Of a stretch of 64,000 nt of DNA, positions 9,114 through 16,671 are shown piece by piece. The position numbers and the translations under genes were made by a program. The DNA lies in contig NZ_JARAJZ010000001.1 of NCBI RefSeq assembly GCF_028765345.1, positions 62,001 to 126,000 on the forward strand. The letters are read 5' to 3'. The number at the start of each line of letters is the position of its first letter. The first letter of the stretch is position 1. Below the pieces are notes generated by a model. It had not been told where the DNA came from, made no database searches, and saw only the letters and a program-made list of their open reading frames with translations. The stretch comes from Sporolactobacillus sp. CQH2019 (lineage in GTDB: Bacteria > Bacillota > Bacilli > Bacillales > Sporolactobacillaceae).

Positions 9114-9653
9114 CGATTCATTCTTTTTTAGAGCGATAAACTCTTGACGGGGCGATACTTGGCCAAAACAGGGCGAATCGCAACCATTTCAGGGCGATTG
9201 TCTATTGCTTTAGGGCGATTCATTCTTTTTTCAGGGCGATAAGCTCTTGACGGGGCGATACTTGGCCAAAACAGGGCGAATCGCAACCATTTCAGGGCGA
9301 TTGTCTATTGCTTTAGGGCGATTCATTCTTTTTTCAGGGCGATAAGCTCTTGACGAGGCGATACTTGGCCAAAACAGGGCGAATCGCAACCATTTCAGGG
9401 CGATTGTCTACTGCTTTAGGGCGATTCATTCTTTTTTCAGGGCGATAAACTCTTGACGGGGCGATACTTGACCAAAACAGGGCGAATCGCAACCATTTCA
9501 GGGCGATTGTCTACTGCTTTAGGGCGATTCATTCTTTTTTCAGGGCGATAAGCTCTTGACGAGGCGATACTTGGCCAAAACAGGGCGAATTGAACCCATT
9601 TCGGAGCGATAGATCGCTGTTTCAGGTCGATTAGCAATTTTTCGGTCCGAGAA
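9114..9653. repeat. Tandem 103-bp repeats holding about 27 phased GGGCGA motifs
   Basis: About five copies of a 103-bp unit: the landmark CTCTTGACG recurs at 9141, 9244, 9347, 9450 and 9553, exactly 103 bp apart. Each unit contains five GGGCGA-type motifs spaced 21, 21, 21, 21 and 19 bp. The CGA of the motif occurs at 9114, 9134, 9153, 9174, 9195, 9216 and so on, with the same rhythm, to 9648. Copies differ only by a few substitutions. Reading frames across it are artefacts of the 21-bp (seven-codon) period. No known element family is recognised; the spacing is about two helical turns, so all motifs face the same side of the DNA. Confidence 0.95.
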
Positions 9654-9665
9654 TTCTCGGACCGA
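9642..9665. other. 24-bp perfect palindrome at the polarity switch of the array
   Basis: TCGGTCCGAGAA is followed by its exact reverse complement, centred on an EcoRI-like GAATTC at 9653/9654. It stands exactly where the motif orientation flips from GGNCGAT (left) to ATCGGNC (right). It has no T-run, so it does not look like a terminator; a dimeric-protein site or a recombination junction are alternatives. Confidence 0.9.
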
Positions 9666-9850
9666 TACTGATCGGTGGCCTGGCTGTATGGCTCGGATTT
9701 TATCCATTATCGGCCGCGGCAGGCAGTTTATCGGTCGTTACACCCGGTTTATCGACCGTTCGGAGCAGTTTATCGGTCGTCGACGGTGCTTAATCGGTCT
9801 TCAGCTATTACACCCGGTTTATCAACCGCGACAGAAGTTTATCAACTGCT
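9657..9850. repeat. Inverted-orientation arm of the phased motif array
   Basis: TTATCGGTCG-type motifs, the reverse orientation of those on the left. The TCG triplet lies at 9657, 9672, 9693, 9710, 9731, 9752, 9773 and 9794, with five of these steps exactly 21 bp, then looser TCAAC copies at 9822 and 9842. The sequence is more diverged than the left arm and has no 103-bp super-repeat. No gene is supported between here and 10034. Confidence 0.85.
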
Positions 9851-10033
9851 GCAGAAGTCTGTTAATCATGGAAACGCTCTTCGCCTTTCAAGAGACAGAT
9901 GGTTTCAGGAGGAATCGACATCAGTTGACGGCACAGCTGGAAAATGAGCTAAAGGGATACCCGTATCGATTCATTCAGTTCTTTTTCAGTTTTTTTATGT
10001 ATGCTTGTCCTGTTTACAAAGGAGAGGATTCAT

Positions 10034-10489
10034 ATGTTCGGATCACCGCTTCACCCCTTGCTCGTCCATTTTCCTATCGCCCTGCTGCTTCTGGCAACCG
10101 TGACGCAGATCATTGCCGTTATCTGGAAGAAAGACTTCTTTGATAAAGCGGCCTTATATTTGCTTGTCGTCGGTTTTCTGTCAGGTATCGTCGCCTCCCT
10201 GAGCGGGGACGGAGCCGAGCAATTTGCCAGCACGCACTGGGGAAACGGCTATCTAAGCGTCGTTCGCATTCATAAAATATACGCAGCTGTGACGATGCTC
10301 CTGTTCGCTGCAGCTTTGGGCGCAAGAATACTGCTTCACTTTATTAAAAGCCGTATTTTCATGCCGCTTGTTCTGGCCTTCTGCATCTTAGGGTCAATCA
10401 CGCTCGCTCTCACAGGGCATTACGGCGGTCAGATGGTCTATATTCAGAAACACAGCGCCCCCGCCGTTTCTTCCATATCCGTAGATTGA
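10034..10489 (+). CDS. DUF2231 family membrane protein
   Basis: A 151-residue integral membrane protein starting MFGSPLHPLLVHFPIALLLL, the hallmark of DUF2231, with about four membrane helices and the conserved ending GHYGGQMVY. Family members are of unknown function; some occur beside redox or cytochrome genes, and the conserved histidines (LHPLLVHFP, IHKIYA, GHYGG) could bind a metal or haem, which is inference. The ATG at 10034 follows GGAGAGG at good spacing. It stands alone after the repeat island and is followed by a strong terminator. Confidence 0.85.
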   Translation: MFGSPLHPLLVHFPIALLLLATVTQIIAVIWKKDFFDKAALYLLVVGFLSGIVASLSGDGAEQFASTHWGNGYLSVVRIHKIYAAVTMLLFAAALGARILLHFIKSRIFMPLVLAFCILGSITLALTGHYGGQMVYIQKHSAPAVSSISVD

Positions 10490-10505
10490 ACAGCTTTGGG
10501 AAAAA

Positions 10506-10552
10506 AAGATTCAGGCACATTCGACCCGGAAGATGCCTGGATCTTATTTTAT
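10506..10552 (+). terminator. Terminator after the DUF2231 gene
   Basis: AAGATTCAGGCA pairs with TGCCTGGATCTT (12 bp, one G-T wobble) and ATTTTATTAT follows. Confidence 0.8.
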
Positions 10553-10973
10553 TATAAAAATTTATAAGGATTACGGTATAAGAGCAACGTTGGCTCCGAC
10601 TGCGTCAAAGGCCAAGCTACACCGAATCCGTATCCTGCCGGGACACTGATCGGCGATCTGCTTGAAAGCACGTCAGGCAGTCCGATTATTGTTCGGCAGG
10701 ATTCACCACTCTCAGCATAGTTTTTTTACCGCCTGCGTTCTATGCAGCCAATCGTTTCACAGCCTGCCGCCGATTGATAATGCCGAATCCGGACAGTCCG
10801 CCGCAACATGGATTCAATCTTTGGATACAATAAAGAATCCGATTCAAAAAATAAACTGCTCAGCCAGATCCGCAGAAGGTTCGGTTTCCGCGAATATCCC
10901 TCTCCTGAACCCGTATTTTCCCGCGAAAATCTGCCGGACTCATAAAGATGTTCCATATACCGTTCCCACAATC
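10553..10973. other. Gene-poor stretch, possibly decayed coding sequence
   Basis: No complete gene is supported. From 10566 to the TAG near 10720 the plus strand is open for about 50 codons without a start codon, reading protein-like around YPAGTLIGDLLEST. A minus-strand frame at 10726-10980 is also open. Neither has a ribosome site or a family I recognise, so I treat this as intergenic DNA or a gene remnant. Confidence 0.4.
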
Positions 10974-11025
10974 TTGTCACCTGCCGTTTTTCTGGTATAA
11001 TCCAAATTAGATAATTAGCTAATTA
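10974..11025 (+). promoter_or_regulatory. Promoter and operator of the sdpR-sdpI operon
   Basis: TTGTCA (10974-10979), 16-bp spacer, perfect TATAAT (10996-11001) in a TGG-type context. Ten bases downstream lies the perfect palindrome TAATTAGCTAATTA (11012-11025), covering the likely transcription start. This is where an ArsR-type autorepressor such as SdpR would bind; the binding is inferred. Confidence 0.75.
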
Positions 11026-11062
11026 GTTAAATGTGTAATTCTATAGAAAGAAGTGGCCGCAG

Positions 11063-11341
11063 TTGAACAGCAGCGCCGTGTTTAAGGCACTGGCCGATCC
11101 GACGCGAAGAAAAATTCTTGATTTGCTGAAAAAGAGCGATTTGACGGCCGGAGAGATCTCAAGCCGTTTTGAGATGTCAAAGCCCAGTATTTCACGGCAT
11201 CTCAACTTATTAAAAAACGCGGGATTGGTCAATGACATAAAAAAGGGGCAATTTATTGTTTATTCGTTAAATACAACGGTTTTTCAGGAATTCATTAGCT
11301 GGCTGCTGCATTTTGTGGACGGAGGAGAAAAAAGGTCATGA
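11063..11341 (+). CDS. sdpR: ArsR-family autorepressor, SdpR-like
   Basis: A 92-residue winged-helix repressor with the ArsR pattern FKALADPTRRKILDLL, recognition-helix region MSKPSISRHLNLLKNAGL, and wing KKGQFIVYSLN. It lacks the metal-binding ELCVC motif, which fits SdpR rather than a metal sensor. In B. subtilis SdpR represses its own operon until SdpI, with bound toxin SdpC, sequesters it at the membrane. Here it begins with TTG and overlaps the following sdpI-like gene by 4 nt. The palindrome at 11012-11025 is the likely operator. The symbol rests on the pairing with sdpI. Confidence 0.85.
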   Translation: MNSSAVFKALADPTRRKILDLLKKSDLTAGEISSRFEMSKPSISRHLNLLKNAGLVNDIKKGQFIVYSLNTTVFQEFISWLLHFVDGGEKRS

Positions 11342-11979
11342 AAAAACATCTGTTTCCTATTCTTTTGTTCTTGATTGCTCTAGGCCTGTGGATCTATTTT
11401 TATCCGAAAATTCCCGCTCGGGTGCCGATTCACTGGGGAATAAACGGATACGCCAATCGCTATGCACCGAAGCTCCAAGCCGTGATCCTCTCTTTAGGAA
11501 TCATGATCGTCGGTTACGCCCTGTTTCTTCTCATACCGATGATTGACCCGAGAAGGAAAAATTATCAGTACTTTTTAAAAAGCTACGAGCGCATACGTAA
11601 TATTTCGTTCTTTTTTTTCTTTATCATTAGTTGTCTGACGCTTTTCAGCAGCCTCAATCCCCGCCTTACGGTCCCTTATATCACGTATCTTATGGTCGGC
11701 TGTCTGTTTATCCTGCTCGGAAATTACATGCAGTCCCTGAAACCGAACTTTTTCATCGGAATCAGAACGCCGTGGACTTTGAGCAACGAAACGGTCTGGA
11801 GGAAAACGCATCGGATGGGATCGAGAGTGTTTATTGTATCCGGCGCCTGTCTCGGAGCCGGAGGATTTCTGCCCGGCAGGTGGCCGGCCGTTATCCTGGT
11901 CGCCGTTCTTGTCCTTACAATTGCCTTTTCCTATATCTATTCCTACTGGATTTTCAGAAACTTAAACGGCTTTCAATAG
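11338..11979 (+). CDS. sdpI: SdpI-family immunity / DUF1648 membrane protein
   Basis: A 213-residue multi-pass membrane protein of the SdpI family. The N-terminal DUF1648 region reads KIPARVPIHWGINGYANRY, about six membrane helices follow, and the C-terminal signature is PNFFIGIRTPWTLSNE with VWRKTHR. In B. subtilis SdpI protects against the cannibalism toxin SdpC and acts as a signal transducer for SdpR. No sdpABC toxin genes are found beside it, so it may give immunity to foreign toxin or have another envelope role. It is co-transcribed with the repressor (ATGA overlap). Family assignment is firm; the immunity function is inference. Confidence 0.88.
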   Translation: MKKHLFPILLFLIALGLWIYFYPKIPARVPIHWGINGYANRYAPKLQAVILSLGIMIVGYALFLLIPMIDPRRKNYQYFLKSYERIRNISFFFFFIISCLTLFSSLNPRLTVPYITYLMVGCLFILLGNYMQSLKPNFFIGIRTPWTLSNETVWRKTHRMGSRVFIVSGACLGAGGFLPGRWPAVILVAVLVLTIAFSYIYSYWIFRNLNGFQ

Positions 11980-12218
11980 CCGATGGATCGGAGAGTTCAT
12001 AAACGGTTGGATAACCTCTGCCCTGCTGTGCGCGTTTATCGAAAAACGAACGGATCTTAATTTTTCCCTATCGGGCCATCCCGTATGAATTTGTATCCGT
12101 CTTAAAGGAGGCTTCTTATCTGCAGAGCTTACAATTGAGCCGCGCGCTGACCGGCTGTTCAGTATGAGCAGGCTCTCTCTCAGTCCTGCCTTAAAAAGAC
12201 GGAACCGAAGGAACATCC

Positions 12219-12707
12219 TTAAACCTGTCTTTCAAGCCGTTTTCTCATAAAAACGACCGCTATCTGGACACCGTTTGGTTTATATACAACCTCCCTGTCA
12301 AAAATGCTATAGCCCAATGAACGATATAAGTTCAGATTTTTAGCTGCTTTTTCGCGGACCCGGCATATCAATTCATATTTATTATTCTGCCCGGCATAGT
12401 CCTCAAGTGCTTTTAGAAGCCGTTTGGCAATGCCGCAGCCCCTTTTTTCCGGTACAACCGACAGCCGGAAAAAATAAACGGCAGTCTCTTTTAAGCGAAA
12501 ACGGACCATTCCGGCTGCTTCATCCCGATCATCAAAAGCAATCAGCGCCTGCTCCCCGTCTTTTAAAGCGTCCGAAACAGATGATACGGACTCTTCAAGG
12601 GCACTTGAAGGCGCGGCAGTCTGCTTATATTCAATAAAAGCCTGGATCATGATCTCATGAATAAACGCTGCGTCCGATACTTCGGCAATTTGAAGGCGCG
12701 TGATCAT
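12219..12707 (-). CDS. GNAT family N-acetyltransferase
   Basis: A 162-residue acetyl-CoA-dependent acetyltransferase. Motif A, which binds the CoA pyrophosphate, is visible as VVPEKRGCGIAKRLLKALE (Q/R-x-x-G-x-G/A pattern), preceded by the beta-4 strand VYFFRLSV, and motif B includes NLNLYRSLGYSIFD. The substrate cannot be read from sequence; many such proteins modify small amines or protein N-termini. It starts at ATG 12707 just behind AAAGGAGGAGG. It is a single gene facing the opposite way to the sdp operon. Confidence 0.88.
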   Translation of the reverse strand: MITRLQIAEVSDAAFIHEIMIQAFIEYKQTAAPSSALEESVSSVSDALKDGEQALIAFDDRDEAAGMVRFRLKETAVYFFRLSVVPEKRGCGIAKRLLKALEDYAGQNNKYELICRVREKAAKNLNLYRSLGYSIFDREVVYKPNGVQIAVVFMRKRLERQV

Positions 12708-12919
12708 CCTCCTCCTTTAAAGTTGTGCACTGCCCCAGCTTACCGCATTCAGTGACTGAAGCGAAAGCTTCTGTTTGATTCATTATAGTACAAAGTTTCG
12801 TTTCCGCGTTCTGACGGCACCAAGATGATGGCTGAGCTCGACAAAACAGGCGTTGCACCGAAACCGCCCATTGAAGACAGCCTGGCCCCTGATGCGGAAG
12901 ATGAGCAGATCGCTGACAA

Positions 12920-13140
12920 TGGCCGATATATTTTGCTGACGACCGATAAAGCACCGGCATCGACCGTTATTGCCCTGCTGATAAACCGATAAAGCGACGG
13001 TGTCGATGACCTGTTGATGACCTAAAGCATCGGCATCGACCGTTATTACCCTGCTGATAAACCGATAAAGCGACAGTGTCAACTGTTATTTTCACTGACA
13101 ATCGATAAAGCACCGGCATCGACCGTTATTTCCCGCTGAA
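12920..13140. repeat. Second, smaller CGATAAAGC/ATCGACCG repeat array
   Basis: The block GCATCGACCGTTATT recurs at 12957, 13033 and 13116 (76 and 83 bp apart), interleaved with ACCGATAAAGC-type motifs at about 12942, 12985 and 13061. Several steps are 20-22 bp. The core ATCGACCG/CGATAAA resembles the right arm of the array at 9657-9850, so both may belong to one repeat family. The open frame through it (12783-13082, minus) looks like an artefact. Confidence 0.8.
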
Positions 13141-13174
13141 GATCAGTACCGCTGTCCGCGCATTCAGCATCCAA

Positions 13175-13206
13175 AATAAAAGCGGGAACCGGCCGTCCCC
13201 GCTTGA
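13175..13206 (-). terminator. Terminator after the sedolisin gene
   Basis: Minus strand AAGCGGG-loop-CCCGCTT stem followed by TTATTTT, about 20 bp after the proteinase stop codon. Confidence 0.8.
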
Positions 13207-13223
13207 TGCGTTTTATTCATTTT

Positions 13224-14849
13224 TTACTGATTCTGAAATACGCCGGACAGCTGGCTTCCGACCGGGCTTCCCAGCCCTGTGCAGGCATCCCAGCCCGGCC
13301 CGGCGGCATAGGCTCCTTTTATTCGGCTGGAATCATTATTGCCCTGCGTGATATCGCGCAAAGCAGAGCGTGCGGACGCATTATAAAGAACGGGCTGGAT
13401 GAACCCGATCGCATGGCCGAGCTGCTGATTGATCAGGGCAATCAGCCCGGACCAGAGCGGAGCCACTGCACTGGTCCCGCCGATCACCGTCTGCTGCCCG
13501 TCTACTAATATCTGATAGCCCGTTCCCGGATCGGCATTGCCGGCAACGTCGGGAACGCCGCGGCCCGATTTCCCCCCGGGATTCGCGGAAGACGGGACAT
13601 TGGCTGAATTCTGCCAGGCAGGAAGCTTGAAAGAGTCACTGACCCCGCCGCCGGTACTGCTGTCGGGACCGTCGTCCCAAACCGTTTCGTTGGTTATGGT
13701 GGCCCCGCTCCCTTCAAGCCTTGTGCCGCCGCAGGCGAGCATGTGCGGACTGGATGCCGGAAAATCGACATGAACGAGGCCGTCGCCGACTCCGTCTGCT
13801 GAGCCGCGATCTCCCGCGGCACAGCAGATCGTCACGCCTACAGCCGCGGCATCCTGTGCAGCCCGATCCATGGCTGCCATCGCCTGTTGTGTCCACTCGC
13901 TTTCCGCGGCCCCCCAGCTGATCGAAACAACGGAGGGCTTGTTTCCGGTATCATGTATCGCCGTATTGATGGCATTCAGAAATCCCGCATCGGTGTTGGG
14001 AGCAAAATAGACAACGATGTTTACCCCTGGAGCAACGGCGGCAGCGACCTCAATATCAAGGACAACTTCCCCGTCGGCTCCGCCCGGATCGCCGGTCGGC
14101 TGATTGCTTCCGCCATTGACTGAAACACTCTTGACCGACGGCTCCGTGATGCCGAGAGAAGAAAAATATTGCTGCAGTTCCGCGTCCGTATAGCCTCCGC
14201 CCAGCTCAATGATGCCGATACATTGCTTACTGCAATCGATATCCGACGGAAAGCGGTAGAGCTGTGCCACCTGCGGCGGGGTATAGGACGTACCCTTCTG
14301 TTCGCTGCGTACCGAATACTTGCCTTGCTGAAAAATCTGAAAATGCGTTCTAACCTGAGGCCGGTTATCCAAGCCGAAAACCGCCTCAACAACTCCGTCC
14401 AGCTCAGACGGAATCATAACCGGTCCGCGATGTCCCCGATAAGTAAAATCGGGATGCTTATATTTTTCAAGTTCGACACCGAAAGCCTGATTAAGAGAAG
14501 CGGCCGTCCCCTTCAGCTGCACAGTCCCGGCAGCCGCGTTCACTTCCGAAACGCTCAATTTGCGGGTCCTTGCAAACTGTTCCACTTTTTTTATATCCTC
14601 TTGCTTCGCGCCATAGGTTGCCGCGAACTTTTCACGGCTGAGATAGTTCTTTTTTTTCAATGAAGGAGTTTCCGTTTTCGCAAGCAGTGCTTCAATGGGC
14701 GGCCGATGCAGAAGAACAGTGACCGTTATTTCTTCTTCAGGATTGACCGGGCCTACTCTTTGAGCTCTTGGAAGCGGGGATCTCCCGCCTGCAAGCTGCA
14801 CTTTGTCCGTGGCTTTCTGTCCGTTGGATAAGTTATCATCTTTGCTCAT
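13224..14849 (-). CDS. Kumamolisin-like serine-carboxyl proteinase (sedolisin, S53)
   Basis: Predicted acid-active endopeptidase of family S53. A pro-domain of about 180 residues (VTVLLHRPP through EAVFGLDNRPQVR) precedes a subtilisin-fold catalytic domain. Catalytic residues can be placed as Glu261 and Asp265 (DGEVVLDIE), oxyanion Asp347 (CAAGDRGSADG) and Ser460 (GGTSAVAPLW); the spacings 4, 86 and 195-199 match kumamolisin Glu78/Asp82/Asp164/Ser278. The C-terminal Ca2+ site is DITQGNN with GPGWDACTGLG. No signal peptide is visible, as in kumamolisin, so the export route is unclear. Start at ATG 14849 behind GAAAGGATG (541 residues), not the upstream in-frame ATG at 14867. Confidence 0.95.
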   Translation of the reverse strand: MSKDDNLSNGQKATDKVQLAGGRSPLPRAQRVGPVNPEEEITVTVLLHRPPIEALLAKTETPSLKKKNYLSREKFAATYGAKQEDIKKVEQFARTRKLSVSEVNAAAGTVQLKGTAASLNQAFGVELEKYKHPDFTYRGHRGPVMIPSELDGVVEAVFGLDNRPQVRTHFQIFQQGKYSVRSEQKGTSYTPPQVAQLYRFPSDIDCSKQCIGIIELGGGYTDAELQQYFSSLGITEPSVKSVSVNGGSNQPTGDPGGADGEVVLDIEVAAAVAPGVNIVVYFAPNTDAGFLNAINTAIHDTGNKPSVVSISWGAAESEWTQQAMAAMDRAAQDAAAVGVTICCAAGDRGSADGVGDGLVHVDFPASSPHMLACGGTRLEGSGATITNETVWDDGPDSSTGGGVSDSFKLPAWQNSANVPSSANPGGKSGRGVPDVAGNADPGTGYQILVDGQQTVIGGTSAVAPLWSGLIALINQQLGHAIGFIQPVLYNASARSALRDITQGNNDSSRIKGAYAAGPGWDACTGLGSPVGSQLSGVFQNQ

Positions 14850-15227
14850 GAAACAACATCCTTTCATTTACTCATTCAGCTGGAAATGAGTCTATTTCCC
14901 AGGACTTGAAACCGGCAACAAAGAGGTTACATCAATTATACAACCGTTTCGCACGGTCAGTGTGTGAAAACAACTGGTGGAGTCCCACGCCCCCAAAAAG
15001 TTTCTCAACGCGGGTTATCCAGATAACAGCTCTCCCTGTCAGCCGAACAGACTGCAGGCGCAGCGTTCAAAGCCATGCATCGGGAACTGCCGGATCAGAA
15101 ATTAAAATTCTTTCGCTCATCGTCCGCCCTCATTCTCTGTCTTAATACATTTGATGGATATGTTTAGAATACAAAAACATGAATTATATAGAAAGAACCC
15201 GTAGTTGGCCCGGCTTGAAAAAATACC
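14850..15227. other. Intergenic stretch between sedolisin and tRNA-Pro
   Basis: No gene is supported on either strand; the short open frames here have no ribosome sites or recognisable products. It must hold the proteinase promoter, which I could not identify with confidence. Confidence 0.5.
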
Positions 15228-15256
15228 TTGACCGTGCGGTGCAGGCGCATTATAAT
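15228..15256 (+). promoter_or_regulatory. Strong sigma-A promoter of tRNA-Pro
   Basis: TTGACC (15228-15233), 17-bp spacer, TATAAT (15251-15256), 59 bp before the tRNA. Confidence 0.85.
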
Positions 15257-15315
15257 GTATACATTGACTGTTTATGTTTGGATGAATTCCGGATGACCCG
15301 GATTTTATCAATCGT

Positions 15316-15389
15316 CGGAAAGTAGCTCAGCTTGGTAGAGCACATGGCTGGGGGCCATGTGGTCGCAGGTTCAAATCCTGTCTTTCCGA
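15316..15389 (+). tRNA. tRNA-Pro (anticodon GGG)
   Basis: A full cloverleaf can be drawn: acceptor CGGAAAG/CTTTCCG with discriminator A, D arm GCTC-AGCTTGGTA-GAGC, anticodon arm CATGG-CTGGGGG-CCATG with anticodon GGG at loop positions 34-36, and T arm with TTCAAAT loop. CCA is not encoded. It reads CCC and CCU codons. It is a single tRNA gene with its own promoter and terminator; no integrase or att duplication is seen beside it. Confidence 0.95.
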
Positions 15390-15415
15390 TCGGAGCTTCA
15401 AAGAGATGATCAAGG

Positions 15416-15463
15416 AAAAAGCTGTAAGTACGGGGCTATGATGACCGTGTTTATGGCTTTTTT
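15416..15463 (+). terminator. Terminator after tRNA-Pro
   Basis: A long hairpin of about 18 bp with several G-T wobbles: AAAAAGCTGTAAG... pairs with ...TTTATGGCTTTTT around the loop GGCTATGATGA, ending in a T-run. Confidence 0.7.
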
Positions 15464-15502
15464 AGTTCTCGGGGGGATCCGTTCACCGTCCGCGGGCCTT
15501 TT

Positions 15503-16003
15503 TTATTTAAGATTTTTCGCCTGCTCGATCAATGGCGGAAGCAGAGAATCAAGCGACCGGAGCAGGGAACGGAGGATACGGCTCACATATCCCTGTTTAA
15601 ATTGTTCCAGCGGTTCCGGTAGCTCATCTTCGTCCAAAACACTGTAACTCCCGTCGGGAAGTACCAAAACATCCAGAATCAGATCTTCATAGGAAACAAC
15701 ACGGTCTGAAATCCGTGTATTCCCGACAATGTTAAGGTAAGAACCGATATAGCGCCCGTTCTGATCTGTCCAGATATAAACGTTATAGGGTCTGTCTGTC
15801 CAATAATAAGAAACGGTGCGACTGCCTTCGGGAATCGTCAACTCTGTCTCGCTGCCATGCAGCGAAACAGAATTTTCCAGTCTATAGCAAAGAACCGCAT
15901 CCTCTTTTCCGATTTTCACCCGTCGGCAATAATATTCGGCAATCGTGCCGTCGTATCGTATTTTTCTTTCAATAATAATGGCTTTCTCGATCGGAAGCTC
16001 CAA
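15503..16003 (-). CDS. DUF402 domain protein
   Basis: A 166-residue cytosolic protein matching the DUF402 (FomD-like/YgaC-type) fold: SYYWTDRPYNVYIW, GRYIGSYLNI, the acidic stretch YEDLILDVLVLPDG and LDEDELPEPL. In this superfamily conserved acidic residues bind divalent metals and members hydrolyse nucleotides or nucleotidyl conjugates; the specific substrate here is unknown. It begins with TTG behind AAGGAGCGG at good spacing. It sits alone between tRNA-Pro and a small membrane protein, facing away from the tRNA. Confidence 0.85.
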   Translation of the reverse strand: MELPIEKAIIIERKIRYDGTIAEYYCRRVKIGKEDAVLCYRLENSVSLHGSETELTIPEGSRTVSYYWTDRPYNVYIWTDQNGRYIGSYLNIVGNTRISDRVVSYEDLILDVLVLPDGSYSVLDEDELPEPLEQFKQGYVSRILRSLLRSLDSLLPPLIEQAKNLK

Positions 16004-16127
16004 GTCTGCCGCTCCTTCTTTCCTTACTCCCGTAAGAGTAAAAAATATAAAATATCACTTGTGCAAAAACCTTCTGCATCAGCGTGTCCTATTGACACAA
16101 CAAATTCAGAATTCAAACGTATTGGAA

Positions 16128-16505
16128 TCATTTTATTCCAAATCTTATAAGTTTATAGCCCCAATAAAACGATGCAATTAAACCAATAAATGAAACAGGA
16201 AGTGCCAGTAAAGTGAAGGGATTAGCTGGATAACTATTTATTGCCGTTATGAAAGGTGCTATAAAAATAGTGAACATCAAAAGATGAAAAACACCAAGAA
16301 CAATACTAATCGTCCTATTCTTGAAAGGAGTCAGAAGCAGGAATATTAAATAAAAGAAAGCCATAATACCTACAGAAATCCAAATGCTGTTGTTGCGGTA
16401 AGAATTGGCATAAGAATTTACCGGATGAGTAGCTTCTAACAAAAGAGTCACATTAAATAAAAGCATAGAGACTAGCAGAACAGCGACAGATTGCCATTTA
16501 CGCAT
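16128..16505 (-). CDS. Small four-helix membrane protein, unknown function
   Basis: A 125-residue hydrophobic protein with four predicted membrane helices, roughly at residues 5-25, 40-60, 65-85 and 98-118, and short polar loops. No family is recognised. The ATG at 16505 (MRKWQSVAV) is preferred, with AAAGGAG about 12 nt upstream; a TTG nine codons earlier lies on the ribosome site. Base composition is visibly more AT-rich than the neighbours, with A/T third positions, suggesting acquisition by transfer. It lies next to a MITE-like insertion and degenerate repeats. Confidence 0.7.
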   Translation of the reverse strand: MRKWQSVAVLLVSMLLFNVTLLLEATHPVNSYANSYRNNSIWISVGIMAFFYLIFLLLTPFKNRTISIVLGVFHLLMFTIFIAPFITAINSYPANPFTLLALPVSFIGLIASFYWGYKLIRFGIK

Positions 16506-16613
16506 AGCGATCGAAAGCTCCTTTCCCAATGTCAGCTGTGTTTTAAAACAATTCCCCTCGTCCTATTTAATCTTAGCAACCTTTTCCCTGGCTGTTTCCA
16601 TACATAACGTTTG

Positions 16614-16660
16614 ATCAGTTTTATTGGATATATATCGATCGTCAATTGATCTATCGGTTG
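16614..16660. repeat. Degenerate phased ATCG motifs
   Basis: TGATCAG, ATATCGATCG and CTATCGGTTG follow each other at about 20-bp steps (TC at 16615, 16635 and 16654), and GTTTATCGGTC appears again at 16843 after the insertion. They resemble the right arm of the large array. This is a weak match. Confidence 0.4.
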
Positions 16661-16671
16661 TTATGGAGTTC

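Noticed and set aside
9437-9637. A minus-strand frame encoding repeated RP-x5 heptads (YRPEKRMNRPKAVDNRPEM...)
   Set aside because: The heptad pattern is the 21-bp DNA repeat read as seven codons; no ribosome site, and the adjacent super-repeat copies are interrupted in the same frame.
9114-9653. CRISPR array
   Set aside because: There are no variable spacers: the whole 103-bp unit is repeated, motifs are only 6-7 bp, and no cas genes are present.
9688-10143. Plus-strand frames crossing the right arm and into the DUF2231 gene
   Set aside because: They overlap the better supported DUF2231 start in another frame and are made of repeat sequence.
12783-13082. Minus-strand frame through the second array
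   Set aside because: Translation merely reflects the repeats; no ribosome site or family.
15316-15389. tRNA-Pro as an integration site for a prophage or island
   Set aside because: No integrase gene and no repeated 3' end of the tRNA were found in the window.
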